A program made the position numbers and the translations under genes. Below the pieces are notes generated by a model. That model ran no database searches and was not told the origin of the DNA. It saw nothing but the letters and a program-made list of their open reading frames with translations. Shown one piece after another: positions 45,217-54,864 of a stretch of DNA of 64,000 nucleotides (its first letter is position 1; each line of letters begins with the position of its first letter). This DNA is from Alkalimarinus sediminis (lineage in GTDB: Bacteria; Pseudomonadota; Gammaproteobacteria; Pseudomonadales; Oleiphilaceae), in NCBI RefSeq assembly GCF_026427595.1, contig NZ_CP101527.1, positions 346,001 to 410,000 on the forward strand, written 5' to 3'.

Positions 45217-45960
45217 TTGAAATTTGAGCAAACGTTAGCATCGGGACTGTTAATTAAGCGTTACAAGCGCTTCTTAGCAGATATCGATATTAGTGGTGAC
45301 AACACCCCGGATCAGGTTATTACAATCCACTGCCCAAATACCGGTGCCATGACCGGGTGCAACGTGCCAGGTAGCCGGGTTTGGTTTAGTGCTTCGGACA
45401 ACCCTAAACGAAAGTACCCTAATACTTGGGAGCTGCTAGAGACTCAAGAAGGTGACTGGGCGTGTATTAATACTGCGCTCGCTAACAAGTTAGTAGAAGA
45501 GGCGATTGAAAGCGGCGTCATTGATGCTTTAGGTGGCTACGAGTTGCTAGCTAGAGAAGTCCGATATGGGGAAGAAAAGAGTCGTATTGATATTCTTTTA
45601 TCGGGGCATCCGAAAGATGCTCGTGATTGTTATATTGAGGTAAAAAGTGTCACATTGTTAATGGATGATGGCATAGGTATGTTTCCTGATGCTGTCAGCG
45701 CAAGAGGTCAAAAGCACCTGCGAGAGCTGATGTCGATGGTAGAGGCCGGTCATCGAGCCGTATTGCTGTTTTGTGTCAACCATACCGGAATTGAGCGTGT
45801 TCGCCCTGCAGATCATATTGACGCCGAATATGGTGAGCTTTTGCGGCAAGCAGCTGGGAAGGGCGTTGAGGTAATGGCCTATGGTGCGGAGATATCAAAT
45901 ACAGCGATCCGCTTAGTCAGCGAAATCCCTGTTGAGTTAGCTAATCAGACCGTTTCGTAA
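45217..45960 (+). CDS. sfsA: SfsA family DNA/RNA nuclease-like protein
   Basis: A 247-residue SfsA (sugar fermentation stimulation) protein. The N-terminus [17 protein letters not shown] and the [10 protein letters not shown] motif are typical, as is the PD-(D/E)XK-like core (RIDILLSG ... [11 protein letters not shown]). The start is TTG 45217 after AGAAAGGGG. Its biochemical role is not settled; nucleotide binding and nuclease-like folds are reported. It is convergent with the Rieske gene, 7 bp apart. Confidence 0.93.
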   Translation: MKFEQTLASGLLIKRYKRFLADIDISGDNTPDQVITIHCPNTGAMTGCNVPGSRVWFSASDNPKRKYPNTWELLETQEGDWACINTALANKLVEEAIESGVIDALGGYELLAREVRYGEEKSRIDILLSGHPKDARDCYIEVKSVTLLMDDGIGMFPDAVSARGQKHLRELMSMVEAGHRAVLLFCVNHTGIERVRPADHIDAEYGELLRQAAGKGVEVMAYGAEISNTAIRLVSEIPVELANQTVS

Positions 45961-45967
45961 TAAACAC

Positions 45968-46303
45968 TTAGGCGAGAGCGCTTTCAGGCAGACGAATCAT
46001 AATTTGGTTGTTTTCGACAATGCTTTCAATCTGTGTCAGTTTATCGCCAACACAAGGCCCGCTAACGCAGTTGCCTGAGTCGACTTCAAACAGTGCGCCA
46101 TGAGTGGCGCACTGGATAAAATAATTTTCGCTGCAAAGGAATTGATCAGGCATATACTCCAGTGGAATACTTAGATGAGGGCATTGGTTTTGATAGACGT
46201 AGACTTGCCCATCTTTGCGAACCGCAAACAAAGACACACCTTCGATTTCAAAGCCTTTACTCTGATCTTCTTGGATCGTATCCAGATCGCATAACACCTG
46301 CAT
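45968..46303 (-). CDS. Rieske [2Fe-2S] protein
   Basis: A 111-residue single-domain Rieske ferredoxin-like protein with the cluster ligands Cys41/His43 (CPHLS) and Cys65/His68 (CATHG). It has no membrane anchor or dioxygenase domain, so it resembles NirD/ferredoxin-like electron carriers or an unattached regulatory subunit. It starts 54 bp after the stop of the cNMP gene and may be co-transcribed with it; the partner oxygenase is not in the window. Confidence 0.9.
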   Translation of the reverse strand: MQVLCDLDTIQEDQSKGFEIEGVSLFAVRKDGQVYVYQNQCPHLSIPLEYMPDQFLCSENYFIQCATHGALFEVDSGNCVSGPCVGDKLTQIESIVENNQIMIRLPESALA

Positions 46304-46357
46304 AGTGAACTTCCTAAGCTGATTGATATATCGTTGTCAAAAACGCCGCGCAGTATA

Positions 46358-47152
46358 TCATAAAGTCGACTCAACTCGAGAACTAACCATATTGTTGAGT
46401 GTGGTAATCTGATAGGCCATGGTTTGAATCATCTGAAGACATGTTTCGGGTTGCGATTTTATGAGATCGAGAAACTGCTCTTTGGGTACGGCCATAACGG
46501 TGCAGTTTGATTGCGCCTTTACGGTGGCATTTCGTATTTCGCCGGTGATCGCGGCTAGTGCACCAAAAATCTCACCCTCATTTATTGCCCCTAGTGGTAC
46601 TGATCTGACACTGGCAGTCGCTGCACCTTTCAACAAGGTAAATACATGCTCAGCAGGCTCCCCCTCTTTGATAATGGTATCACCGGCTACATAGCGCTGA
46701 AAGCCAGCGGCTGGCCTTATGCCCTGTTTTACACTGGCGCCATATGCATTGCTAAAGATTGCGCTCTGCATTAGCAGCAGGTTGTGCCACTGTTGCAGTG
46801 CGTGTTGATCGGAGGCGAGTTGAGTATTCAGAGCATCAGAATTAATGCAGGCTACTGAAGCAGACTCTTCAACTATATATGATAAAGCTTGTTCATCATA
46901 ATCATTGAAGTGAGTGATAAAGTCGCCCTTCTGAAGGATAAAGGCAGTTCTTTCTTTCCAATTGACATGAATAATTCCTCCTTCAACTCTGGCTATTTGT
47001 CCTTGAGCAAGAGCGTGGCAGAGGTCAGCGCCTGGTAATAGGTTGAGCGTTTTACCAGGCCATTCAATAATGCTGCTTAGAGCCTCTGCAAGTGGGTGGT
47101 ATTGTTCAAGTAAACTGTCTACGACGGTAGGCTGGTCAGCAGGGAAAAACAT
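46358..47152 (-). CDS. tandem cyclic-nucleotide-binding domain protein
   Basis: A 264-residue protein with two cNMP-like beta-barrels: a degenerate one (about 40-110, LNLLPGADLCHALAQGQIARVEGG) and a better one (about 150-250, GDTIIKEGEPAEHVFTLLKG, GEIFGALAAITGEIRNATVKA). The second has a phosphate-binding-cassette-like stretch (GEIFGALAAITGEIRNATV) but not a clear arginine pair. There is no helix-turn-helix, so it is probably a sensor subunit, not a CRP-type regulator. It lies between the Rieske and pentapeptide-repeat genes. Confidence 0.82.
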   Translation of the reverse strand: MFFPADQPTVVDSLLEQYHPLAEALSSIIEWPGKTLNLLPGADLCHALAQGQIARVEGGIIHVNWKERTAFILQKGDFITHFNDYDEQALSYIVEESASVACINSDALNTQLASDQHALQQWHNLLLMQSAIFSNAYGASVKQGIRPAAGFQRYVAGDTIIKEGEPAEHVFTLLKGAATASVRSVPLGAINEGEIFGALAAITGEIRNATVKAQSNCTVMAVPKEQFLDLIKSQPETCLQMIQTMAYQITTLNNMVSSRVESTL

Positions 47153-47161
47153 GCATAACCC

Positions 47162-47509
47162 CTAAACGTCACAACGTAATCGTGTTCCATGATTGAGCGA
47201 CATAACCAACTCATCTGATTTAATGCTTTTCGGAAAGTAGCAACCGGAGATTTTGGTTCCGGCAATGCTAGCGCCTTCAAGTTGCGCATTACGGAAGTCT
47301 ATTCCTCGCAGATCAGCGCCTCTAAAATAAGCACTTCTAAGGTCAAGTCCGTCGGCGTTCATACCCCTTAAATCAAGCCCGCGAAAGTCACAAAGTTCGA
47401 AGCTGGGCAGCGGGGAGGTGTTAGCTTTAGCGCTATTAAAAGCAGCAATGTCCTCACTGCGTAACGCTTGATAAAGAGGGTCATCTATAATTCTAACTTG
47501 TTCAGTCAT
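47162..47509 (-). CDS. pentapeptide repeat protein
   Basis: A 115-residue protein with several A(D/N)LxX-type repeats: LRGMNADGLDLRSAYFRGADLRGIDF and NAQLEGASIAG (about residues 45-88). This gives a short right-handed quadrilateral beta-helix. It is too short to be a typical gyrase-protecting Qnr protein. The end is cysteine-containing (RLRCDV). Its function is unknown. It starts the three-gene minus-strand group with the cNMP and Rieske genes. Confidence 0.85.
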   Translation of the reverse strand: MTEQVRIIDDPLYQALRSEDIAAFNSAKANTSPLPSFELCDFRGLDLRGMNADGLDLRSAYFRGADLRGIDFRNAQLEGASIAGTKISGCYFPKSIKSDELVMSLNHGTRLRCDV

Positions 47510-47763
47510 AATTCAACTCTTATCGTACGAATATCATTCATGCCGTTCTATATAAGCTATATTGATTACTGTAATACTTATATAGGTATTTATACTTTTT
47601 TGTCAGACAACCAACAGCGATGCCTTGTATTGACAAAGCTTAGCTGCATTTTGATCTAACTACATAGAGTATAGAATATTATTTTTTACATACTGTATCA
47701 GATTGTTATTGGCTTTAATGGATTGATAGTAAACTTGGATTAGTCGTATTGGAGGTGCTCTAG

Positions 47764-48159
47764 ATGGGTAGTAAGAAAACAATTATGTTAGTTGATGATA
47801 GTAAGGTTTCACGCTTAATGCTGAAGGCTATTATTGAGAATCACTTTCCAGATTGGCACATTCTAGAAGCTGAAAATGCAGCAACTGCGTTGAAGATCTC
47901 ACTTTATGAGAATGACAACGTTGATCTGATTACCCTAGATATGAATATGCCGGGCACCGACGGCCTAACGATTGCTCCGCAGTTGAAAAATAACTGCACT
48001 CAAGCCGTGATCGCGCTTTTAACAGGGAATGTCACAAAAGAAGTGAGGGCAAAGGCTGAGCAGCAAGGTTTGATGTTTATTGCTAAGCCCATCACTGAAG
48101 ATAAGGTTATCGAGTTTGTAAACTCCTATAACTCCCCTCAGGGTGCTAAGCAGGCCTAA
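47764..48159 (+). CDS. single-domain response regulator (CheY-like)
   Basis: A 131-residue stand-alone receiver. The acid pair is Asp11/Asp12 (VDDS), the phosphoacceptor is Asp59 (ITLDMNMPGTDG), Thr88 lies in LLTGN, and the lysine is Lys108 (FIAKPI). It has no output domain. The start ATG 47764 follows TTGGAGG. Its partner kinase is not adjacent; it converges 2 bp from the AAA/phosphotransferase gene. Confidence 0.93.
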   Translation: MGSKKTIMLVDDSKVSRLMLKAIIENHFPDWHILEAENAATALKISLYENDNVDLITLDMNMPGTDGLTIAPQLKNNCTQAVIALLTGNVTKEVRAKAEQQGLMFIAKPITEDKVIEFVNSYNSPQGAKQA

Positions 48160-48160
48160 G

Positions 48161-49792
48161 CTAGTTGATGGATAAACGACTTTTTATTTCCCGTATAGCT
48201 AACCTCAGTGGATCAGGTTGATCTGTGTGTATCTGCACAGTATGGTTGAGTTCTTCAGCCGATAGTGCCTCTGCGGATAGTCGTTGTTGTTTAAGGGTGT
48301 CGACTTTGGCCTCCGAAGCATCTTTTTCTTGATCGAGTTTAGGTTGTTCGGCTCTTTTAACAACTCTCTCTTCCAGCGTGTCACTGTGGGCATTGCAAGC
48401 AATAATTAATATCGGCACTCTCTGGGAGTCGGCTAGATCAGCAAACAGTCTACGTTGCCACTGCTTCAAGTTAGCCGCATCGATAATAACAGGGATTCCT
48501 CCTGCCAATAACTCAGTAGCTAACGAGGCCACATGGCTATAAGTCTTTTGAGTGGCCGCCTGTGTATATATTCCGCCGTCTATCGGAGATTGAGTATTGT
48601 CGCTCGGGTTATAGTTAAACAATCTTTTGCGCTCTACATCAGTTCGAATTCGTATAGCGCCTAACTGCTCTACTAGCTCGCGACTAATATGGGACTTACC
48701 AGACCCTGAGAACCCATGCATTAGCAGGATATAACGCTGGGGCGCGTTGATATAACGCTTTGCCTGCGTAATGTATTGACGGTATTGCTCCATTAATCCG
48801 TGGTTGGTTTTGGCAGATGCATCATCGGTATTAGGCTGCAGTGATAACACCGCGACCTTGGCTCTCACCATTGCGCGATAGGCTTTGTAAAAGCGTAAGA
48901 GGCCGGCTCCTTGATAGTCGCCGGTTAGCTCTAAATATTGGTTGGTGAGCTGGTTGGCAAAGGCATCTTGCCCTCTTTTTTCTAGGTCCATTACTAAAAA
49001 GGCCAGGTCATTAATGGTGTCGACCCAACTTAACGAGGCATTAAACTCGATACAGTCAAAAATAACGATCTGTTGATTGAAGAGTGTGATGTTGCCAAGA
49101 TGTAAATCCCCATGACACTCTCGAATAAAGCCAGAGTCTCGACGCCGCTCTAAAAGTGGCTTTAGCGCCTGGAAACTTGCGTTGGCCCATTGTTGTAACG
49201 GGTGTAGCTCTTCGATAAGTTCGAGTTGAGTTAGCTGTGCTTGTATCTGCTCAAAGTTCTCAATGACAGGGGCAAAAACACCTTGTGGGGTGCCAAAGTT
49301 ACTGTCTGGTATACGGGTGTTTACTCGGCCATGAAAGCTTGCGAGAGTATGGGCTAGGGTTTGGATATGCTTAGATGTCAGTTTTTGCGCTTCTTCTAAC
49401 TGGTCGAGCAGCCCTGCTTGGTCAAACTGAGTCATTCTAAGCGCATACTCAATGGGTGCATTATTTTGCTGGGCTTGCTCTGAATCAGTGGTTTGAGCAT
49501 TTAGCCCGCTAGATAAACAGGGCTGTGAAACTGTGCCGTAGATGGGAATAACATCAAGATAGAGGTCAGGGGCCAAACGGCGATTGAGTCTTAACTCTGC
49601 ATCGCAATAAAATTTACGTTTATCGAGCGATGAAAAATCTAGAAAGCCAAAATTGACGGGTTTTTTAATTTTATAAGCGTATGAGCCTGTTAGAATAACC
49701 CAGGATATATGAGTTTCTAGCACCTGAAAGCCTTCCGTAGGGTGTTTGTATAGCGTAGGATTCTGCAGTGCTTTAATCAGCTCAACACTCAC
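48161..49792 (-). CDS. AAA / aminoglycoside phosphotransferase-like two-domain protein
   Basis: A 543-residue protein. The N-terminal half is a kinase-like (APH) domain with ECHGDLHLGNIT and IFDCIEFN, the loop and metal-binding motifs of phosphotransferases. The C-terminal third is a P-loop kinase with Walker A GFSGSGKS (about residue 360) and an RTDVERKRLF stretch, typical of the COG0645/COG2187 fusion. This conserved bacterial protein has no assigned substrate. It is divergent from the mrcB gene. Confidence 0.88.
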   Translation of the reverse strand: MSVELIKALQNPTLYKHPTEGFQVLETHISWVILTGSYAYKIKKPVNFGFLDFSSLDKRKFYCDAELRLNRRLAPDLYLDVIPIYGTVSQPCLSSGLNAQTTDSEQAQQNNAPIEYALRMTQFDQAGLLDQLEEAQKLTSKHIQTLAHTLASFHGRVNTRIPDSNFGTPQGVFAPVIENFEQIQAQLTQLELIEELHPLQQWANASFQALKPLLERRRDSGFIRECHGDLHLGNITLFNQQIVIFDCIEFNASLSWVDTINDLAFLVMDLEKRGQDAFANQLTNQYLELTGDYQGAGLLRFYKAYRAMVRAKVAVLSLQPNTDDASAKTNHGLMEQYRQYITQAKRYINAPQRYILLMHGFSGSGKSHISRELVEQLGAIRIRTDVERKRLFNYNPSDNTQSPIDGGIYTQAATQKTYSHVASLATELLAGGIPVIIDAANLKQWQRRLFADLADSQRVPILIIACNAHSDTLEERVVKRAEQPKLDQEKDASEAKVDTLKQQRLSAEALSAEELNHTVQIHTDQPDPLRLAIREIKSRLSIN

Positions 49793-49867
49793 TGTTCACT
49801 CCTTGTTGTCGGCGCGGTGGCTTGCTTTGGTCGTTGGTTTAATGGAAATAGGTAATTATCGTAGATT

Positions 49868-52207
49868 ATGAGTAAGCGAACATCTTCAAAATCAAAAGGC
49901 CATCGCTCCTCAGGCTCAAACCATAAGAGTACCCACTTATTGCAAAAACTGCGACCCAGTAAGAGCTTAATTTTCAAGCTAGTAGTGGTATTGCTAGTAG
50001 TAATTTTGGGCTGGGTTATCTACCTCGATGCGGTGGTAAGGGCCAAATTTGAAGGTAAACGCTGGGAGATACCGGCTCGCGTATATGCCAGACCTTTAGA
50101 AATTTATGATGGTTTGGCCCTAAACGCCGATAATCTGCAGTTGGAGTTAAAGGCGCTCGGGTACAAAAAGACCCTTAAAGCCGATATGTCGGGTTCATTT
50201 GCCCGCCACGGTTCAAATTTTGTTGTGTACTCTCGTGGCTTTTTGTTTTCTGACGGAGCAGAGAGCGCTAGGCGAGTTGCGTTTACGATCGATAGCGGTG
50301 TTGTTAGCCGGTTCTATGTGGCTAAGGGCGAGCAGAATGAAATTCTCAGATTGGAGCCGTTACAGATTGGTGGTATTTACCCCGCACAGAAAGAAGATCG
50401 TCTGCTGGTAACCCTTGATCAGGTGCCTGATGGCTTAATTCAGTCATTACTATGGGTGGAAGATAGGGACTTTGAGAACCATATCGGCATCGCACCGCTA
50501 TCGATTATACGAGCAATGATCGCCAACATGAAGGCTGGTCGTGTTGTGCAAGGGGGCAGTACACTCACTCAGCAGTTGGTTAAAAATTTCTATCTAAGTC
50601 GTGATAAAACGATTGTCCGCAAGGCCACTGAAGCGGTTATGTCTTTGTTGTTAGAGTTCCATTATGACAAGCAGGATATTTTGGAAGCGTATATCAATGA
50701 GGTTTATCTAGGACAAGCAGGCGCAAGAGCCATTCATGGGTTTGGTATGGCCAGCCAGTTTTATTTTGGCAAGCCTCTCTCAGACTTGGATATAGAGCAA
50801 AGCGCACTGTTAGTCGCGTTAGTAAAAGGCCCCGCCTACTATGACCCAAGAAGACATCAAGAGCGGGCTCTAGAGCGAAGAAACTTAGTCTTGAGTGTGT
50901 TAGCCGAAGAGGGGGTTTTATCTCAAAGCGAGGCGATAATTGCTCGAGGCCGGCCATTAGGGGTTATTGATAAACCTTCCTATAGTACTAATCGTTATCC
51001 GGCGTTTATTGATTTGGTAAAACGGCAGTTGGCGAGTGACTACCAGCAAGAAGATTTACAAAGTGAAGGGTTGCGGATATTCACCACCCTAGACCCTCAA
51101 ATGCAAGAGAGAGCTGAAAAAACACTCAAAACAACGCTTGCTTCATTAACGCCTCAAAACAAAGCCTCAGCATTACAAGGGGCGATTGTAGTAACGGGCA
51201 GTGAAAGTGGCGAAGTGGCCGCATTAGTCGGTGGTGCAGAACCGAAATTTTCTGGCTTTAATCGAGCGCTAGATGCTGTTCGCCCGATAGGATCTATCAT
51301 AAAGCCCGCCGTCTATCTTAGCGCGTTACAGCACCCAGACAGATATACTCTGGTAACACCATTAAAAGATGAGCCCTTTGTATTGGAGTTCGAGAACGGT
51401 GAACGTTGGACGCCTCATAACTTTGATGAGAAAAACCACGGAGTAGTCGCGTTATATCAGGCGTTAAGTAAGTCATATAATCTATCCACTGCGAGGCTAG
51501 GGCTAGATTTAGGTGTCGATGAAGTCTCGTCTACAATACGGTTGCTCGGTGTTACAAGGCCGATGAATATCTACCCGTCGCTGTTTTTAGGGGCAACTTC
51601 GCTAGCGCCTTTTGAGGTGACTCAGATGTACCAGACAATAGCGGCATCTGGATTTAATGTCCCTGTTAGGGCGATCAGAAGCGTAACCACATCGAGTGGT
51701 GAAGAGTTATCCCGTTACGCCTATGAAGTGGACCAAGTGATTGACTCCAATGCGATGCACTTGTTGCAATATGGTTTAATAGGGGTGGCAAAAGAGGGTA
51801 CGGCAAAATCGGTTTATCGATATTTAAACCCAGACCTAACCGTGGCAGGCAAAACCGGCACCACTAACGACTCAAGAGACAGTTGGTTCGCAGGTTTTTC
51901 TGGCGATTACCTAGGAGTAGTGTGGTTAGGGCATGATGACAATCGTTCTACCGGTTTAACGGGAAGTGCCGGTGCGTTAAAGGTGTGGGGTAAATTAATG
52001 CGTCAATTTCCTCAAAGGCCTTTTGACCCGATAAAACCTTCAGGTATTAATTATCGGTGGATTGATGAAAACACCGGAAACCTCACCGAAGATGGTTGCT
52101 CAGGCGCAAGGTTTATACCCTTTATCAAAGGTAGTGAGCCTGTAGAAACGCAATCTTGTAAGAGTGGTTTTTCAAGAGCAAAGCATTGGTTTAATTCACT
52201 GTTTTAA
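49868..52207 (+). CDS. mrcB: penicillin-binding protein 1B
   Basis: Bifunctional peptidoglycan synthase, 779 residues. It has a cytoplasmic basic tail, one membrane helix (about 36-58), a UB2H-like region (about 75-165), the GT51 transglycosylase with WVEDRDFENH (catalytic Glu near 198) and GGSTLTQQLVKNFYLS, and the transpeptidase with PIGSIIKPAVY (catalytic Ser near 475), SKSYNLSTA (SxN) and KTGTTNDSRD. The C-terminus ends with a short cysteine-containing tail. The UB2H region separates PBP1B from PBP1A. Confidence 0.94.
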   Translation: MSKRTSSKSKGHRSSGSNHKSTHLLQKLRPSKSLIFKLVVVLLVVILGWVIYLDAVVRAKFEGKRWEIPARVYARPLEIYDGLALNADNLQLELKALGYKKTLKADMSGSFARHGSNFVVYSRGFLFSDGAESARRVAFTIDSGVVSRFYVAKGEQNEILRLEPLQIGGIYPAQKEDRLLVTLDQVPDGLIQSLLWVEDRDFENHIGIAPLSIIRAMIANMKAGRVVQGGSTLTQQLVKNFYLSRDKTIVRKATEAVMSLLLEFHYDKQDILEAYINEVYLGQAGARAIHGFGMASQFYFGKPLSDLDIEQSALLVALVKGPAYYDPRRHQERALERRNLVLSVLAEEGVLSQSEAIIARGRPLGVIDKPSYSTNRYPAFIDLVKRQLASDYQQEDLQSEGLRIFTTLDPQMQERAEKTLKTTLASLTPQNKASALQGAIVVTGSESGEVAALVGGAEPKFSGFNRALDAVRPIGSIIKPAVYLSALQHPDRYTLVTPLKDEPFVLEFENGERWTPHNFDEKNHGVVALYQALSKSYNLSTARLGLDLGVDEVSSTIRLLGVTRPMNIYPSLFLGATSLAPFEVTQMYQTIAASGFNVPVRAIRSVTTSSGEELSRYAYEVDQVIDSNAMHLLQYGLIGVAKEGTAKSVYRYLNPDLTVAGKTGTTNDSRDSWFAGFSGDYLGVVWLGHDDNRSTGLTGSAGALKVWGKLMRQFPQRPFDPIKPSGINYRWIDENTGNLTEDGCSGARFIPFIKGSEPVETQSCKSGFSRAKHWFNSLF

Positions 52208-52231
52208 TAATGGTTTAATGGTAAGGAGAGT

Positions 52232-52762
52232 ATGTTGAGCAGAAACTCAGGTATCCATTTTTTTGGCAGCGTTAAGGCCCTTTTCGTTAACGTGCGATTA
52301 AGTGGCATTAGCGCGCGAGTAGCTGTGGTGACTATCGCATTGCTGAGTCTCTCTATAGCAGGGTGTAGCGTGCAACCCACGACGGTGGTTCCTGCGGCCT
52401 CTGAACAGGAGGCTTCGATGCAGGATCGCACACAATCATCTGCCAAACAGCCGAGTAAGCAAAAAGCTTATGAGCCATCGGCACGCACTAATACTGCTTA
52501 CTTATCCCCTGCAGCAAAAGAGCTGGTAGCAAAGGCAAAGCGCTATTCAGGCTCTGGTGATACGGCTTCGGCATTGCGTTATCTTGAACGAGCACAGCGA
52601 ATATCCCCAAGAGCGCCTCAGGTTTATTTAGCGATGGCTGAAGTAAGATTGCAGCAAGGAGAGACGAGTCAGGCTAGGCAGTTGGCTAATAAAGCATTGT
52701 CATTAGTGGGGGATGATGAAGATCTAAAATTAGCGACAGAGCTATTTATTGATGGGCTGTGA
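52232..52762 (+). CDS. TPR-containing lipoprotein
   Basis: A 176-residue protein with a long N-terminus then a lipobox (SIAG-C, Cys45), which suggests the real start may be an internal one closer to Cys45. After a Q/S/K-rich linker there are two TPR-like helical repeats (about 95-165: SGSGDTASALRYLERAQRIS, PQVYLAMAEVRLQQGETSQA). It lies 24 bp after mrcB. A lipoprotein beside PBP1B suggests a LpoB-like activator, but the TPR fold differs, so this is only a context-based guess. Confidence 0.8.
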   Translation: MLSRNSGIHFFGSVKALFVNVRLSGISARVAVVTIALLSLSIAGCSVQPTTVVPAASEQEASMQDRTQSSAKQPSKQKAYEPSARTNTAYLSPAAKELVAKAKRYSGSGDTASALRYLERAQRISPRAPQVYLAMAEVRLQQGETSQARQLANKALSLVGDDEDLKLATELFIDGL

Positions 52763-52770
52763 TGGAATTA

Positions 52771-52815
52771 AGTCAGCAGAAACAGATCACTAAACGTATC
52801 TAATTTCTGCTGACT
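52771..52815. terminator. inverted repeat between convergent genes, possible terminator
   Basis: A 12-bp stem AGTCAGCAGAAA / TTTCTGCTGACT with a 21-base loop between the TPR lipoprotein and hemL stops. It lacks a U-run on either strand, so termination is probable but weak. Confidence 0.5.
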
Positions 52816-52823
52816 GGACGCTA

Positions 52824-54104
52824 CTAAAGTGTTGCAAACACCTTTTCAGCTGCATCTAGTGTTGCTTGTATCTCTTTATGGCCATGAGCTGCAGATACAA
52901 AGCCTGCCTCGTAGGCCGAAGGCGCTAAGTAAATACCTTGCTCCAACATGCCATGGTAAAAAGCCTGAAATCGCTCTATATTGCACTCTGTGACTTGCTG
53001 GAAGGTAGTGACGTTTTCCTCTTCTGTGAAGAACAAACCGAACATCCCACCGACGCGGCTCACTGCAAAAGGAATATTAGCCGCTTTGGCACGTTCTAAT
53101 AATCCGTCAGTTAGCTGACGAGTATGTTCTGCAAGGCCTTCAAAAAATCCTGGCTTAGAGATCTCCTCTAGCATTGTGAGTCCTGCTCGCATTGCCAAAG
53201 GGTTACCCGACAATGTACCTGCTTGATAGACTGGTCCTGTTGGCGCGATATATTCCATAATTTCACGCTTTCCGCCGAATGCCCCAACTGGCATACCGCC
53301 ACCAATAACCTTACCTAGTGTCGTTAAGTCAGGCGTAATATTGTATACCGATTGAGCCCCAGCAAGTGCAGTCCGGAAGCCTGTCATCACTTCATCAAAA
53401 ATAAGCACGCTACCATATTGGTCACATACTGCTCGTAGCCCTTCAAGGAACCCAGCAACAGGCGGAATGCAGTTCATGTTGCCAGCAACAGGCTCAACAA
53501 TAATTGCCGCCACTTGGTCGCCAATCTCGGCAAATGCTTGCTTAACGCTCTCAATATCATTGTACGTTAGCGTGATGGTGTGTTCTGCTACCGATGCCGG
53601 TACGCCTGGAGAGTTAGGTACTCCAAGTGTTAATGCGCCTGAGCCTGCTTTAACCAGCAGTGAATCGGCATGGCCATGGTAGCAACCTTCAAACTTAACA
53701 ATCTTATCTCGATTGGTATATCCGCGAGCCAGGCGAATGGCACTCATAGTGGCTTCAGTTCCTGAACTCACCATTCTAACCATCTCAATAGACGGTATGG
53801 TTTCGCAGACTTTTTCTGCCATTGTCGTTTCAATGGCTGTTGGAGCGCCAAAGCCTAAACCAGCTTTTAGCTGCTCTTCTACGCTTTGAATAACACGCGG
53901 GTGTGCATGACCTAGAATCATTGGCCCCCAAGAGCCCACGTAGTCGACATAGCGCTTGTCATCTTCATCGGTAATGTAAGCCCCTTCGCCTTTTTTAAAG
54001 AAAATAGGGGTGCCGCCTACGCCTTTAAACGCACGAACTGGAGAGTTTACGCCCCCAGGAATGATTTTTTGCGCTGCTTGAAACAGGTCGTTTGACTGTG
54101 ACAT
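52824..54104 (-). CDS. hemL: glutamate-1-semialdehyde 2,1-aminomutase
   Basis: PLP enzyme forming 5-aminolevulinate, the tetrapyrrole precursor. The 426-residue protein has [17 protein letters not shown] near the start, [16 protein letters not shown] (PLP phosphate site), FDEVMTGFR and [15 protein letters not shown] with the Schiff-base lysine. The length is standard. It sits beside thiE-thiD as in Pseudomonas (hemL-thiE-thiD). Confidence 0.97.
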   Translation of the reverse strand: MSQSNDLFQAAQKIIPGGVNSPVRAFKGVGGTPIFFKKGEGAYITDEDDKRYVDYVGSWGPMILGHAHPRVIQSVEEQLKAGLGFGAPTAIETTMAEKVCETIPSIEMVRMVSSGTEATMSAIRLARGYTNRDKIVKFEGCYHGHADSLLVKAGSGALTLGVPNSPGVPASVAEHTITLTYNDIESVKQAFAEIGDQVAAIIVEPVAGNMNCIPPVAGFLEGLRAVCDQYGSVLIFDEVMTGFRTALAGAQSVYNITPDLTTLGKVIGGGMPVGAFGGKREIMEYIAPTGPVYQAGTLSGNPLAMRAGLTMLEEISKPGFFEGLAEHTRQLTDGLLERAKAANIPFAVSRVGGMFGLFFTEEENVTTFQQVTECNIERFQAFYHGMLEQGIYLAPSAYEAGFVSAAHGHKEIQATLDAAEKVFATL

Positions 54105-54157
54105 GTCTAATTCCTATCAATGTTATTTGGTCTTACACTCCAGGTTACGGGAGCGCA

Positions 54158-54814
54158 TTAATGGTTAAAAAGTGTCTGAAACGCTGCAGCCTTTTTAGCA
54201 ATATCGTTTATTGAAACGTTGCCGGATGCAAACAATGCGTGAATAACCGCTATCATATCAGCTCCGTGCTCTAAAACAGATTGCCCGTTGTCAAGATTAA
54301 TGCCGCCAATGGCAACTTTTGGCAATCGTATCCTAAGTTCAGCCTCCTTAAGAATAGAAAGGTCTGCAGGTGGCGCATGTTGTTTACTATGGGAATTGAA
54401 AAAACGCCCAAATGCTACATAACTGGCGCCTTCTGTTAATGCTTGTTCGGCCAGATCTATTGAGTTATGACAGGTTGCACCAATAATAGCGGCACTTCCC
54501 AACTGCTCACGGGCTGCCTTTACTGCGTTATCTTCCTGTCCCAAATGAACGCCGTCCGCGTTAACGCGTTTGCAGATATCGATGCGGTCATTGATGATTA
54601 ATGGAGTTTGGTATGTTTTGCAACAACTGGCCAATGACTCTGCTCGTCTAATAAGTTCAACTTCTGTGGCATGTTTATCACGGTACTGGATAATCGAGGC
54701 TCCCCCTAATATAGCTTGCTCTACAGATGCGACAAGCGTCTCCTCAGGGAGTAATTCCGGGTCGGTAATGGCGTAAAGCCCTCTTAATTTCTGGTTTAGA
54801 GGTGTATTGATCAT
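54158..54814 (-). CDS. thiE: thiamine-phosphate synthase
   Basis: Joins the pyrimidine and thiazole halves of thiamine. The 218-residue TIM-barrel has LRGLYAITDPELL, IIQYRDKH, the INDRIDICKRVNADGVHLGQED motif and ATCHNSIDLA. The length is normal. It follows thiD in the same direction with a 50-bp gap. Confidence 0.95.
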   Translation of the reverse strand: MINTPLNQKLRGLYAITDPELLPEETLVASVEQAILGGASIIQYRDKHATEVELIRRAESLASCCKTYQTPLIINDRIDICKRVNADGVHLGQEDNAVKAAREQLGSAAIIGATCHNSIDLAEQALTEGASYVAFGRFFNSHSKQHAPPADLSILKEAELRIRLPKVAIGGINLDNGQSVLEHGADMIAVIHALFASGNVSINDIAKKAAAFQTLFNH

Positions 54815-54864
54815 AATCCGTTAAGTGCTCATGGTTTGAGGGCGGCTGTTAGTGTTGAGGCCTG

